Counted from the stretch's first letter, positions 34,557 through 43,263 are shown. The stretch is DNA of 64,000 nucleotides from DATBVX01 sp963724625 (GCA_963724625.1 CAVRVO010000007.1:29443-93442), one strand, 5' to 3'. Numbers and translations are program-made. The notes: generated by a model not told the origin, from the letters alone.

Positions 34557-35888
34557 ATGGAGGAGAAGGTTGGGGAGAGGGGGACTCTGCAGCGCGCCCT
34601 CGGCCGCTGGGACCTCACCGCGTTCGGCGTCAACATCGTCATCGGCGGCGCCGTTTTCCTCACGCCCTCGCTGGTCACCGCGGAGCTCGGCAACTGGAGC
34701 CCGATCGCGGTCGTGCTCGTCGGGCTCGCCTGCCTCTGCATCGCCCTCACCTACGCCGAAGTCGGCAGCCGGTTCGAGAGCACTGGCGGCCCGTATCTCT
34801 ACACCCTGGCCGCGTTCGGCCGATTCGTGGCCTTCGAGGTCGGCTGGATGAGCTGGTTCACACGCGTCGCCAGCATCGCGGCGCTCGTGCACGGTCTCGC
34901 CTTTGCGATCGGCTTCTACGCGCCCGCCGTGGGCGCAGGGCTCCCGCGCGTGGCACTCATCGTCGGCGTGCTCCTGGGTGTCGCACTCATCAACGCGCGC
35001 GGCATCCGGCAGAGCGCACTCTTCATCGACGGCATCACGATCGCGAAGCTCACGCCGCTCGCGATCTTCATCGCCGTGGGGCTCTTCTTCGTCGACTGGA
35101 GCCGTCTCGCGCCGCTCCCCGCGCCCAGCGGGTCGCAATGGGGCGCGGGCATGCTGTTGATCGTCTACGCGCTGGGCGGCTACGAGGTGATCGGCGTGCC
35201 GGCGGGCGAAACGCGTCATCCGCGCACGGACCTGGCCTTCGCCATGGCGATGACGGTGATCGGGTCCACCATCATCTTCACGCTCGTGCAGATCATCACC
35301 ATGACCATGCTGCCCGAGGTCACGCAATCGAAGACCCCGGTCGCGGACGCGGCCGCGATCTTTCTCGGGCCCGCAGGCGCATTGATGATCGGCATCGGAT
35401 CGCTCGTCTCCATTACCGGCAACGTGACGGGAAGTCTCCTCACCGCTTCGCGTTACTTGTTTGCGTTTGCCGAAACGGACACGATCCCGCGCACCTTCGC
35501 GTACGTGCATCCGCGCTTCCGCACCCCCACGCACGCGATCTGGTTCTCAACCGCTGTGGCGCTCGCGCTCGCTCTCACGGGCTCCTTCGTACTGCTGGTC
35601 GCGGCGAGTGCGATCGCGCGTCTGCTCACTTACTCGGGTGTGTCTGCAGCGGCGCTGGTGTTGCGGCGGGCGGCGGCTCAGGACAAGGTCGCGCCCGCGG
35701 CGTACGTCGTGCCGTTTGGTCCGCTGATTCCATGTGTGGCGATCATCGTGTCGCTCACGATCATCACCGGCGCGACTCGTCCGCAGTTGGTCGTCAGCGG
35801 CGCCGCGCTCGGCTTGGGCGCGCTGCTTTTCTTCGCTCACGGCTGGCTGCGCCGTTTTGCTCCCTCTGCCGCTCGCGGGAGAGGGTAG
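34557..35888 (+). CDS. APC-family amino acid permease
   Basis: This 443-residue protein has about 12 helices. It starts LGRWDLTAFGVNIVIGGAVF and has the conserved segment LTYAEVGSRFESTGGPYLYT. The last residues, PSAARGRG, are encoded by an imperfect hairpin repeat (35862-35885) that also borders the stop codon, so the natural C-terminus has been altered by the repeat. A decayed copy of its C-terminal coding end lies about 1.7 kb downstream at 37528-37605. Confidence 0.86.
   Translation: MEEKVGERGTLQRALGRWDLTAFGVNIVIGGAVFLTPSLVTAELGNWSPIAVVLVGLACLCIALTYAEVGSRFESTGGPYLYTLAAFGRFVAFEVGWMSWFTRVASIAALVHGLAFAIGFYAPAVGAGLPRVALIVGVLLGVALINARGIRQSALFIDGITIAKLTPLAIFIAVGLFFVDWSRLAPLPAPSGSQWGAGMLLIVYALGGYEVIGVPAGETRHPRTDLAFAMAMTVIGSTIIFTLVQIITMTMLPEVTQSKTPVADAAAIFLGPAGALMIGIGSLVSITGNVTGSLLTASRYLFAFAETDTIPRTFAYVHPRFRTPTHAIWFSTAVALALALTGSFVLLVAASAIARLLTYSGVSAAALVLRRAAAQDKVAPAAYVVPFGPLIPCVAIIVSLTIITGATRPQLVVSGAALGLGALLFFAHGWLRRFAPSAARGRG
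35862..35885. repeat. Imperfect CCCTCT...AGAGGG hairpin at the 3' end of the permease gene
   Basis: Eleven-base arms with one mismatch (ccctctgccgc, gcgggagaggg) and a 2-base centre. It is related to the perfect hairpin at 31988-32012 and is translated as the permease tail. Confidence 0.6.
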
Positions 35889-35983
35889 CAACAGGCGCGC
35901 GAAGCGCGATCTGTACTACCATCCCCACGGCCGCAGACACGCTGCGGCCAGAGCCAAGACAAAGACACGAAAAAGGGGAGCCC

Positions 35984-36480
35984 ATGAACATCAAAAGCCA
36001 TTTATTGCTCATGACTGGGCTGATTGCGTTGGCGGCCTGTGCGCCCAAGGCGACCGATACGGCTGCGGACGAAGCCGCTATCAAGGCGGATCCCATCGCC
36101 TGGATGGAGGCCTATAACGCGGGAGATGCCGACGGCGTCGCCAATCTGTACGCAGAAGACGCTGTCCTGATGCCTCCCGGGGTGCCGGCGATCACCGGTC
36201 GCGCCGCCATCAAGGACTTCATCGCGTCGGATAGCGCGGCGGTCAAGGCTGCCGGGCTGTCGTTCAAGATCGCCGAGCCCACGGGCGTTGGCATCTCGGG
36301 CGATCTCGGCTGGGCGAGCGGGACCTACGCCGTCGCCGATGCATCCGGGGCCACGGTCGAGAGCGGGAAATATCTGGCGGTCCATCGCCGAAGCAACGGC
36401 AGCTGGAAGTTGATCCGCGACACCTGGAACAGCGATGCGCCGCCGGCCCGCAGCTGGCCGCACCAGCACCAGTCCAATGA
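35984..36480 (+). CDS. Lipoprotein with SnoaL/DUF4440-like (NTF2 fold) domain, 3' frame shifted
   Basis: It starts MNIKSHLLLMTGLIALAACA, a lipobox signal, then AWMEAYNAGDADGVANLYAE and DAVLMPPGVPAITGRAAIKD. The NTF2-like domain ends KYLAVHRRSNGSWKLIRDTW. In the literal frame the protein does not stop there but runs through the next gene to 36775. In the frame one base over, the natural ending PQLAAPAPVQ-stop appears with TGA at 36478-36480, overlapping the next ATG as ATGA. A one-base change between 36436 and 36448 is therefore likely. The function is unknown; many relatives are ketosteroid-isomerase-like. Confidence 0.72.
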
Positions 36481-37356
36481 GCGACCGACCGTTCGTCATC
36501 GATCCGCATTTCCGGCTGCAGGAATGGGTGGCCGAGGAGAAGGGTTACTTCGCGGACGAGGGGCTCGACTACGTGTTCCGCGAACAGGTCCAGGCCACGG
36601 ACGGCAAGGTTCACGACCAGGGTACGAGGGTCGGCGCGTATCAATCGTTCGAGCAAGGGCGCGAGACGAATGTGAGCTGCGCGTGTCATTGGACCGTGAA
36701 CGTCGCGGCGTCCTCGGGGCACGGTCGCCTCTATCCGCACGTCTACTCCGTCGCACCGTCGGGCGTGTTCGTTGACCCGGACTCGTTGATCAAAACGCCC
36801 GAGGATCTCGACGAGGTGCCGATCTCGGTCGGTTATCAGTCCGGTAGCCATTACTCCACGATTCAGGCGCTCGAGCAGTACTTGCCGACGGAGCGCATCA
36901 ACCTCTCGTTCAACGACGGGATGCTCTTCAGACGCCTGGAGCTGCTGCTCGAGGGTCGGGTCCCGGCGGCTGCGCTATTCAGCGGCCCGTACTATTTCGT
37001 CGAGCAGCTGGGGTTTCGCAAGGTTCTCGACAACACCTTCATGATCGCGACGATGGTGCACGGCGACCCGGATCCGGAGGATCTGCGCAAGTTATTTCGC
37101 GCGCTGCAGCGCGCGCAGCGCGACATTGATCTCAGGCCCGAGCTCTACACGCATTACTACAAGAAAGAGTTTCCCGTCCGCCATCACGACAAGATGGACA
37201 CGCGCCGATGGGGGCCCGGCGAGCGTCTCGTGTTCGACACGTATACGGAAGAGGCGTACCGGAGCGCCCGCGAATGGATCGCGGCGCATCGCATCTTCCC
37301 GACCGGCGACCTTGGGCTCGCTGAGCTACGACGAATCCGTGTTCCGTTTGCCGTAG
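36477..37356 (+). CDS. ABC transporter substrate-binding-like protein (NMT1/THI5 fold), 3' frame shifted
   Basis: From the ATG at 36477 it reads MSDRPFVIDPHFRLQEWVAE and EKGYFADEGLDYVFREQ, the pattern of NMT1/SsuA-type periplasmic binding proteins, but without a signal peptide. Also visible are ETNVSCACHWTVNVAASSGH and PISVGYQSGSHYSTIQALEQ. The literal frame runs to 37451 with a tail that does not look natural. One extra base near 37311-37316 hides the ending GSLSYDESVFRLP-stop at 37354-37356. No permease or ATPase gene is adjacent, so it may be a cytosolic sensor or enzyme of this fold. Confidence 0.7.
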
Positions 37357-37527
37357 CCTACCGAACCGACCCTCACGTACGCGGCCCGGTGCGATCGCGC
37401 GCTCACGCACCGGACCTGTACCGTGGACCACCTACATCGCTCGACGACTGAGCAGGTTTGCCGCTCTCGCTTGTCCATCCACAGGTGTCGCTTGTGACAG
37501 TCGGCTCTCCCGACTGTCCCTCAGCTC

Positions 37528-37605
37528 GCCGTCAGCGGCGCCGTGCTCGGCTAGGGCGCGCTGCTGTTCTTCGGTCACCGCTGGCGGCGCCGTCTTGCTC
37601 CCTAG
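37528..37605 (+). pseudogene. Remnant of an APC permease C-terminus
   Basis: The frame reads AVSGAVLG-stop-GALLFFGHRWRRRLAP-stop. This matches VVSGAALGLGALLFFAHGWLRRFAP at the end of the permease encoded at 34557-35888, with an internal TAG at 37552-37554. Nucleotide similarity extends weakly upstream to about 37484. The rest of the 37357-37601 stretch contains nothing else that I can support. Confidence 0.72.
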
Positions 37606-38246
37606 TAGTCACGGCCGTAGCGCGCGAACTGTTCGATCACGCGCTGCATTTCATCGTCGTCGAGAATCACCGGCTCCAGTCCCGCCGCCAGCATCCGCAG
37701 ATACTGCCCGGCCATATTCTCAACCTCGCACGCGAGCTCGTACGCGGACTCGAGGTCAGCGCCAATCGCGATCACACCGTGATTGGCCAGCAACACAGCC
37801 CTGCGTCCTTCAAGCGCTCGCAACGCATTCTCGGCCAAGGCCGGCGTGCCGAACGTGGCGTACTCCGCGCAGCGAATGCCGGGGCCGCCCGCGAGCGCGA
37901 TCATGTAGTGAAACGGCGGGATACCGCGGCGCGTGCAAGCGAGCGTCGTCGCCTGCGGGCTGTGCGTGTGGACGATCGCCTCGGCATCGGGCCGGGTGCG
38001 ATAGATCGCCGTGTGGAACGGCGATTCTGACGAGGGCGTGCGCGTGCCCGAACGCACCACGCCCGCGAGATCGAGCGAGACGATGTCGGCGGCGCACATC
38101 TCGGGATAGGGGACGCCGGAAGGCGTAATCAGCAGTCCGCCGTCGAAGCGACAGGAGACATTCCCCGACCTGTTAGGCGCGAGGCCCGCACGGTCCATCG
38201 TCTGCGCGGTGGCGACAATCGCCGCGCGGATCACAGCCTCGTTCAA
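37602..38246 (-). CDS. Class II aldolase/adducin family protein (fuculose-phosphate aldolase/Ald2-like)
   Basis: This 214-residue Zn aldolase has E74 in TPSSESPFHTAIY, H93 and H95 in AIVHTHSPQ and H156 in LLANHGVIAIG, the same spacing as the metal site of L-fuculose-1-phosphate aldolase. It starts inside the mtnA stop codon (ATGA) and is last in the methionine-salvage operon, which already has its own class II protein, MtnB. An aldolase for 5-deoxyribulose-1-phosphate (DHAP shunt) sharing MtnA would fit; this is inference. Confidence 0.82.
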   Translation of the reverse strand: MNEAVIRAAIVATAQTMDRAGLAPNRSGNVSCRFDGGLLITPSGVPYPEMCAADIVSLDLAGVVRSGTRTPSSESPFHTAIYRTRPDAEAIVHTHSPQATTLACTRRGIPPFHYMIALAGGPGIRCAEYATFGTPALAENALRALEGRRAVLLANHGVIAIGADLESAYELACEVENMAGQYLRMLAAGLEPVILDDDEMQRVIEQFARYGRDY

Positions 38247-39340
38247 GCGCGCGCCTTGTCGGGATACAGGGCCAGGAGACCCGCGCGTGTCGCCGCGGCT
38301 ACGCCGCGTTCGGTGATCAGTCCGGTGACCAGGTGCGCCGGCGTCACGTCGAATGCCGGATTGCGCGCGCGGCTGCCGGGCGCCGCCACCTCGACAGTCG
38401 TGCGCTCGCCCGCGGCCGATCGACCCTCCACGTGCGTGAGCTCGCGCGCGGAGCGCTCTTCGATCGGAATGTCATGCAGCCCGTCGGTAATGCTCCAATC
38501 GATCGACGAGCACGGCAGCGCGACGTAGAACGGGATGCCGTTGTCATGCGCGGCGAGTGCCTTGAGGTAGGTGCCGATCTTGTTAGCTACGTCGCCGCTC
38601 GCCGTCGTGCGATCGCTCCCCACGAGACACAGATCGACTTCACCTCGCTGCATGAGGTGTCCGCCCGCGTTGTCGGTGATGAGTGTGTGCGGAACGCCGT
38701 GTGCCCCAAGCTCGAACGCGGTGAGCGATGCGCCTTGATTGCGTGGGCGCGTCTCGTCGACGAACACGTGCACGGGCACGCCGTCATCGTGTGCCGCGTA
38801 CACGGCCGCGAGGGCCGTGCCCCAGTCAACGCAGGCCAGCCAGCCGGCATTGCAATGCGTGAGGACATTGACGGGTCGGTCGGGATGGTGTCGTGCCACC
38901 TCGCCGATGACTGCTGCGCCGTGCTGACCGATGAGACGGCAGCTCTCAACGTCTTCGTCGGCAATCGCGGCCGCCTCCCGGTACGCGAGTGCCGCACGCT
39001 GGCCGGTCGGCCTGGGTCTCAGCACTCCGGCCATGCGCGCCAGCGCCCATTGCAGATTGACCGCGGTCGGACGCGTCGCCGCGAGACTTTCGAGCGCGTG
39101 CTTCAGATTGGCGTCGCTGGAATCGGTGCGCATCGCGAGTGCGACGCCGTAGGCCGCCGTGGCGCCGATCAGCGGCGCCCCGCGCACGACCATGTTACGG
39201 ATCGCTTCGGCCGCTTCGGCCAGGGTTGCGAGCCGCCGTTGTCCGAACTCGAATGGCAGCCGGGTCTGATCGACGACCAGGACCGACCAGCCGTCTTCGG
39301 CCAGCTCGATGGAACGATAGTGTCGGCCGCCGACTTTCAT
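38243..39340 (-). CDS. mtnA: S-methyl-5-thioribose-1-phosphate isomerase
   Basis: This 365-residue protein matches the MtnA/eIF2B-alpha-like family. It has RNMVVRGAPLIGATAAYGVA, the catalytic cysteine C163 in THCNAGWLA, VDETRPRNQGASLTAFELG, and the catalytic aspartate D243 in CLVGSDRTTASGDVANKIGT. It converts methylthioribose-1-phosphate to the ribulose form in methionine salvage. Its stop overlaps the class II aldolase start, and 27 bp separate it from mtnC. Confidence 0.93.
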   Translation of the reverse strand: MKVGGRHYRSIELAEDGWSVLVVDQTRLPFEFGQRRLATLAEAAEAIRNMVVRGAPLIGATAAYGVALAMRTDSSDANLKHALESLAATRPTAVNLQWALARMAGVLRPRPTGQRAALAYREAAAIADEDVESCRLIGQHGAAVIGEVARHHPDRPVNVLTHCNAGWLACVDWGTALAAVYAAHDDGVPVHVFVDETRPRNQGASLTAFELGAHGVPHTLITDNAGGHLMQRGEVDLCLVGSDRTTASGDVANKIGTYLKALAAHDNGIPFYVALPCSSIDWSITDGLHDIPIEERSARELTHVEGRSAAGERTTVEVAAPGSRARNPAFDVTPAHLVTGLITERGVAAATRAGLLALYPDKARA

Positions 39341-39367
39341 CCGTTTCAGTGTCCTAACGATCCGGTG

Positions 39368-40081
39368 TCAGATCAAGCGCACTTCACCGAAGTGGCTAAT
39401 GACCGGGTGCGAGGCCGGCGCAGTGCCATCCGCTCGTCGCACCAGGACTGTTGCGAGTCCGGCATCGCGCGCGGCGTCGAGTTCCTCGACGATATCGCTG
39501 AAGAACAGCAACTCGGGAGGATCGCGGCCCATGTCGCTCACGATGCGCCGGTAGCTCTCCGCGGATCGCTTGGGTCCGGTTCGGGTGTCGTAATAGCCGC
39601 GAATGTAACCGTCCAGCGGCCCGACCACGCTGTGGGCGAACAGCAGGCGTTGGGCTTCGACGCTGCCGGAAGAGTAGATCCGGATGTCGGCGCCCTGGGC
39701 CACCCATGCTGTAAACGCCACGGGGACATCGGGGTAAACATGGCCGCGCAACTCGCCGCGCTCGTAACCTGCGCGCCAGATCAACCCTTGCAGCTGCTTG
39801 AGACCGGTCGACTTGTCGTCGGCCTCCATGCGACGCAGGACTTCTGCTTCGAGTGCATGAGGGTTCGCGCGCTGGCGCAGAAACTCCGCGAGCGACCCGG
39901 CACCGCTCTCGCGAGCGATGACTTCGCTGGCGGCGACGACGTCCGGATCGCCCATATGCTCCGAGAGGAACGCTCTGAGGCTCCGCCTGGCATACGGGAA
40001 CAACGTGTCATAGACGAACGCGATCGAGGTCGTGGTGCCCTCGACATCGAGGAGCAGACCGCGGCCCGGGAAGTCAATCAC
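39368..40081 (-). CDS. mtnC: Acireductone synthase (2,3-diketo-5-methylthiopentyl-1-phosphate enolase-phosphatase)
   Basis: This 237-residue HAD-family protein has motif I in LLLDVEGTTTSIAFVYDTLF, motif II in IYSSGSVEAQRLLF, and motif III/IV in RTGPKRSAESY and LLFFSDIVEELDAARDAGL. It enolises and dephosphorylates the MtnB product. I start at the GTG at 40081, which overlaps the mtnD stop as GTGA; the frame is open to 40231 but that part is inside mtnD. Confidence 0.92.
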   Translation of the reverse strand: MIDFPGRGLLLDVEGTTTSIAFVYDTLFPYARRSLRAFLSEHMGDPDVVAASEVIARESGAGSLAEFLRQRANPHALEAEVLRRMEADDKSTGLKQLQGLIWRAGYERGELRGHVYPDVPVAFTAWVAQGADIRIYSSGSVEAQRLLFAHSVVGPLDGYIRGYYDTRTGPKRSAESYRRIVSDMGRDPPELLFFSDIVEELDAARDAGLATVLVRRADGTAPASHPVISHFGEVRLI

Positions 40082-40638
40082 GCGTGCGACGGCGCGATGT
40101 ACCGCGGCCCCCAGCAGACGGGGGCATATTGAGCGTGTACTCCGTCGTCGAAGTACTGCGGTGTCCAGCCGGTCGGATCGACGAAGAGTCGTATGGCGCG
40201 GATGCGCCGGTCTGCGCACAGATCGAACCAATGGCGAGTGCCGGCCGGAACACGCAGCAGGTCTCCCGCCTCGACCTGGACGGCGTACACCGGCGCCTGC
40301 GCGGGCCGAATGAAGAAAAGGCCCGCTCCGTCCAGGATGAACCGTACTTCGTCCTCGGCGTGCGAATGCTCCTTGTTGAACTTCGCGAGCATGGCGTCGA
40401 GGTTTGGCGTGTCAGGCTTCACGTCGATGACGTCAGCGGTCACGTAACCGCCGGATTTTTTCAGCCGCTCGATTTCTGGCGCGTACGCTTGCAGCACCGC
40501 GGCGGAGTCAGCGCCCGGCGCGATGCGCCCCGCCACGTCCCAGCGCTCGTAGCTGAGTCCTGACTTCGCCACGAATGAGGCGATCTCGCGTGGATCGTCG
40601 ATTTGCCGTTTCTCGGCGGGAATGGATATTGAGGCCAT
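40078..40638 (-). CDS. mtnD: Acireductone dioxygenase
   Basis: This 186-residue cupin has H91-x-H93 and E97 in KEHSHAEDEVRFIL and H136 in PAGTRHWFDLC, the Fe/Ni ligands of the ARD family. It oxidises acireductone to the methionine precursor 2-keto-4-methylthiobutyrate and formate. The ATG at 40638 lies 13 bp after the mtnB stop. Confidence 0.93.
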   Translation of the reverse strand: MASISIPAEKRQIDDPREIASFVAKSGLSYERWDVAGRIAPGADSAAVLQAYAPEIERLKKSGGYVTADVIDVKPDTPNLDAMLAKFNKEHSHAEDEVRFILDGAGLFFIRPAQAPVYAVQVEAGDLLRVPAGTRHWFDLCADRRIRAIRLFVDPTGWTPQYFDDGVHAQYAPVCWGPRYIAPSHA

Positions 40639-40651
40639 CGATGCAAACTCC

Positions 40652-41302
40652 TCAGCTGAGCGCAGGGGCGTAGCGCGCCCGCGCGATAAGGACCTCAAAC
40701 AGGAATTCGAGAATCTCGACGTGCCGACGCGCCTCGTCGAGATCGCGACCCCAGGTATAGAGCCCGTGACCACGCACCAGAAAAGCATGTCCAGGTGCGC
40801 CTTGGCCGAATCTTAGCGCAACCGTCCGCGCCAGCATCGGCATGTCCTGACTGTTATCGAGGATGGGAATCGTGATTCGTGTGTCATGGGTCGTCACACC
40901 CGAGAGGCCTTTGAGCATCTCGTAGCCTGCGATCTCGAGAGCCCCGCTGCCGAAATGGACATCGGAGAGCACGGTAGCGGGGACGGAATGGGTGTGTAGG
41001 ACTGCTTCGACCCCCGGTCGGTGAGCGAGTGCCGCATGCAGCAGTGTTTCCGCGGAGGGGCGGGGCGAAGCCTCATCGACCCGCTGGCCGTCGGCATCGA
41101 CAACAGTGAAGTCGGCTGCGACCAGGCGGCTCTTGTCGCGGCCGGAGGCCGTAATCAGCAGTTGCAGGGGAGCGCGGCCCAGCACGACGCTGTAGTTGCT
41201 GCTGGTGCCGAGAGACCAGCCGCGGCTGTAGAAGAGCCGTCCGATCTCGCGCAGCGCTTCGATCTGCGCGCCCCAGGGCTCGTTAGTAGCTGGCTTGGTC
41301 AC
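40652..41302 (-). CDS. mtnB: Methylthioribulose-1-phosphate dehydratase
   Basis: This 216-residue class II aldolase-fold protein has ..GWSLGTSSNYSVVL, E85 in PSAETLLHAAL, H103 and H105 in VLHTHSVPAT and the late histidine in VRGHGLYTWG. It dehydrates methylthioribulose-1-phosphate. I choose the GTG at 41302 because the family starts about here and the longer frame (41383) overlaps a repeat. It is the first gene of mtnB-mtnD-mtnC-mtnA-aldolase, so the promoter must lie between 41303 and about 41480. Confidence 0.9.
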   Translation of the reverse strand: MTKPATNEPWGAQIEALREIGRLFYSRGWSLGTSSNYSVVLGRAPLQLLITASGRDKSRLVAADFTVVDADGQRVDEASPRPSAETLLHAALAHRPGVEAVLHTHSVPATVLSDVHFGSGALEIAGYEMLKGLSGVTTHDTRITIPILDNSQDMPMLARTVALRFGQGAPGHAFLVRGHGLYTWGRDLDEARRHVEILEFLFEVLIARARYAPALS

Positions 41303-41313
41303 GGCACCAGTAT

Positions 41314-41336
41314 GCAAATGCCGGACGAGGTTCGGC
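41314..41336. repeat. 23-bp direct repeat, left copy
   Basis: This copy is identical to 41836-41858 (it begins gcaaatgccggacgagg). The two copies bracket the small coiled-coil gene. Confidence 0.85.
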
Positions 41337-41499
41337 AAATGCCTGTGGCCCGCGAACACGCGTGCCAGGAAACCCCTGTCCACCTTCGCCTTGCGTGCAG
41401 CCGAATTTCATTGCGAACCGGACGCTTTCCGAGGCTGGCGATCGACCACTCCTTGTACATACCGTTGCTTGACGCGCTCACCGCTTGTGGGGCACCGTG

Positions 41500-41829
41500 A
41501 TGGCGATGCAAGCCGCTACGCTTGAAATTCTCGAGAAAGCTGACCTGCCACCCCGGCAGGCCCGCGCCATCGCACAGGCGATTGAACTCGAACTGTCGGC
41601 GGGCCACGCCAGTCTGGCTACGCGTCAGGACCTGCTGGTGGTGAAGCACGAACTCCAGCACGAGATCGGGACCGTGAAACAGGACCTCCAGCTCGTGAAG
41701 CAGGAACTGCGCACGGAAATTGCTGCGAGCAGGAGCGAAGTCGTTCGCTGGGTGTTCCTCTGCATCCTCGGGCAAAGCGCCATGCTCCTCGGCATCGGCT
41801 ACTTCCTCTTCAGTCACATCACGACCTGA
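41500..41829 (+). CDS. Small coiled-coil protein with C-terminal membrane anchor (DUF1640-like)
   Basis: This 109-residue protein has an N-terminal helical block (LEILEKADLPPRQARAIAQA), a repeated basic/acidic coiled coil (VKHELQHEIGTVKQDLQLVK, QELRTEIAA) and a single C-terminal transmembrane helix VFLCILGQSAMLLGIGYFLF. This layout is common in bacterial proteins of the DUF1640/CCDC90 type, often in multiple or mobile copies. The start may be 41500 or 41506; a TTG at 41485 is also in frame. It is framed by 23-bp direct repeats. Confidence 0.72.
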   Translation: MAMQAATLEILEKADLPPRQARAIAQAIELELSAGHASLATRQDLLVVKHELQHEIGTVKQDLQLVKQELRTEIAASRSEVVRWVFLCILGQSAMLLGIGYFLFSHITT

Positions 41830-41835
41830 CAACGC

Positions 41836-41858
41836 GCAAATGCCGGACGAGGTTCGGC
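41836..41858. repeat. 23-bp direct repeat, right copy
   Basis: Identical to 41314-41336, 522 bp apart. It lies between the coiled-coil gene and the guaD stop codon. Confidence 0.85.
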
Positions 41859-41878
41859 TAACGTCTGTAATAGCTGGC

Positions 41879-43192
41879 TCAACGCGCGTGAGCGAGCTGG
41901 CCGCCGACGTAGGTCCTGAACACCGAGCGATCGTCCGCCAGCGTCATGAGCAGGAACAGGCGTTCCTCGAGACTCGCAGCCAGCGGCATGCGCCGCGCGA
42001 GTAAGGGCGTGGCGGCGAGATCGAGGACGATGAAGTCGGCTTCGTTGCCGGGCTTGAAGCTTCCGATCCGGTCATCGAGATCGAGCGCCCGCGCGGCGCC
42101 CAGGGTCGCGAGATAGAAGGCGCCCAGCGCCGAAAGATTGTGATGGAGCACCTGCGCCACCTTGTAGGCCTCGTCCAGCACGCGCAGCAGGCCGAAACTC
42201 GTACCGCCGCCGACATCAGTGCCGAGCGCGACGCGCACCCCAGCCGCGGTCGTGCGCTGCAAGTCGAACAGTCCGCTGCCCATCACCAGGTTGCAGGTCG
42301 GGCAATGGACGAGGGCGGAGTGCGTTTGCGCCAGGCGCGCGAGGTCCGCCGAGTCGAGCCAGATGCCATGCGCGAGGACTGAGCGGCGACGCAACAGGCC
42401 CACGTGGTCGTAGACATCGAGATAGCTGCGACGTTCAGGGAAGAGTTCCGCGACCCAGGCCACTTCTTCCTCGTTCTCGCCGATGTGCGTGTGGACGTAG
42501 ACGTCGGGGTGCTCCTGCGCCAGGCGACCGGCCGCCGCCAGCTGCTCGGGTGTGGAGGTGGGCGCGAAGCGCGGTGTGATCGCATATTGCAGGCGATCCT
42601 TGCCATGCCAACGCTCGATCAGCGCCTTCGATTCGGCGTAGCCGGAGCTCGCCGTATCGCGCAGATCCTCCGGGCAGTTGCGATCCATCATTACTTTGCC
42701 AGCGATCAGGCGCATGCCGCGCGCCTGGGCGGCGGCAAAAATCGCATCGACCGAGGCCGGATGCACGCTGCCCATGACCAGCGCGCTCGTGGTGCCGTTA
42801 CGCAGCAGCTCGCCGACGAAAAACTCAGCGACCTCGCGCGCATGCGCAGCATCCGCGAAACGACGCTCGGCGGGAAAGGTGTAACGCTCGAGCCATTCGA
42901 GCAGTCGTTCGCCGTGCGAGCCGATGATGTCGGTCTGCACGAAGTGCACATGCGCATCGATGAATCCGGGCACGATGAGCTTGCCCGTGCAGTCGGTGAG
43001 CGTGATCTGCGGGTCGAGTTGCGGCAGCAGTTCTGGTGCGCTGCCGATCTTGCTAATATGGCCGTCCTCCACGATCAGCAGGCCGTCTGCATGGAACTCG
43101 TATGAAGTGCCGCCGGCGACCGGGTCGTCCAGAAAGTGAAGAACCGAGCCCCGTATCGCTTCCCGCCGCGTGCGTCCCGCCTTGGTGTTCAT
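41879..43192 (-). CDS. guaD: Guanine deaminase
   Basis: This 437-residue amidohydrolase has the metal motif PGFIDAHVHFVQTDIIGSHG, HTHIGENEEEVAWV, VLAHGIWLDS, VHCPTCNLVMGSG and the aspartate in RVALGTDVGGGTS, all typical of guanine deaminase. It turns guanine into xanthine for XdhAB. It is divergent from the phosphoribosyltransferase gene with 71 bp between. Confidence 0.93.
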   Translation of the reverse strand: MNTKAGRTRREAIRGSVLHFLDDPVAGGTSYEFHADGLLIVEDGHISKIGSAPELLPQLDPQITLTDCTGKLIVPGFIDAHVHFVQTDIIGSHGERLLEWLERYTFPAERRFADAAHAREVAEFFVGELLRNGTTSALVMGSVHPASVDAIFAAAQARGMRLIAGKVMMDRNCPEDLRDTASSGYAESKALIERWHGKDRLQYAITPRFAPTSTPEQLAAAGRLAQEHPDVYVHTHIGENEEEVAWVAELFPERRSYLDVYDHVGLLRRRSVLAHGIWLDSADLARLAQTHSALVHCPTCNLVMGSGLFDLQRTTAAGVRVALGTDVGGGTSFGLLRVLDEAYKVAQVLHHNLSALGAFYLATLGAARALDLDDRIGSFKPGNEADFIVLDLAATPLLARRMPLAASLEERLFLLMTLADDRSVFRTYVGGQLAHAR

Positions 43193-43263
43193 TTGTTCGC
43201 GTCCCGTGATGCGCGCTGCCCATGCAACCAGCCGGCGCGCATGAACTGTAGTGCAGAGGAACC

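Noticed and set aside
34407..35534. 375-residue open frame opposite the APC permease gene
   Set aside because: Rich in Asp/Glu/Arg/His as expected for the antisense of a membrane protein gene; no family resemblance.
38333..40132. 599-residue open frame opposite mtnA and mtnC
   Set aside because: Spans two well-identified genes on the other strand; no protein features.
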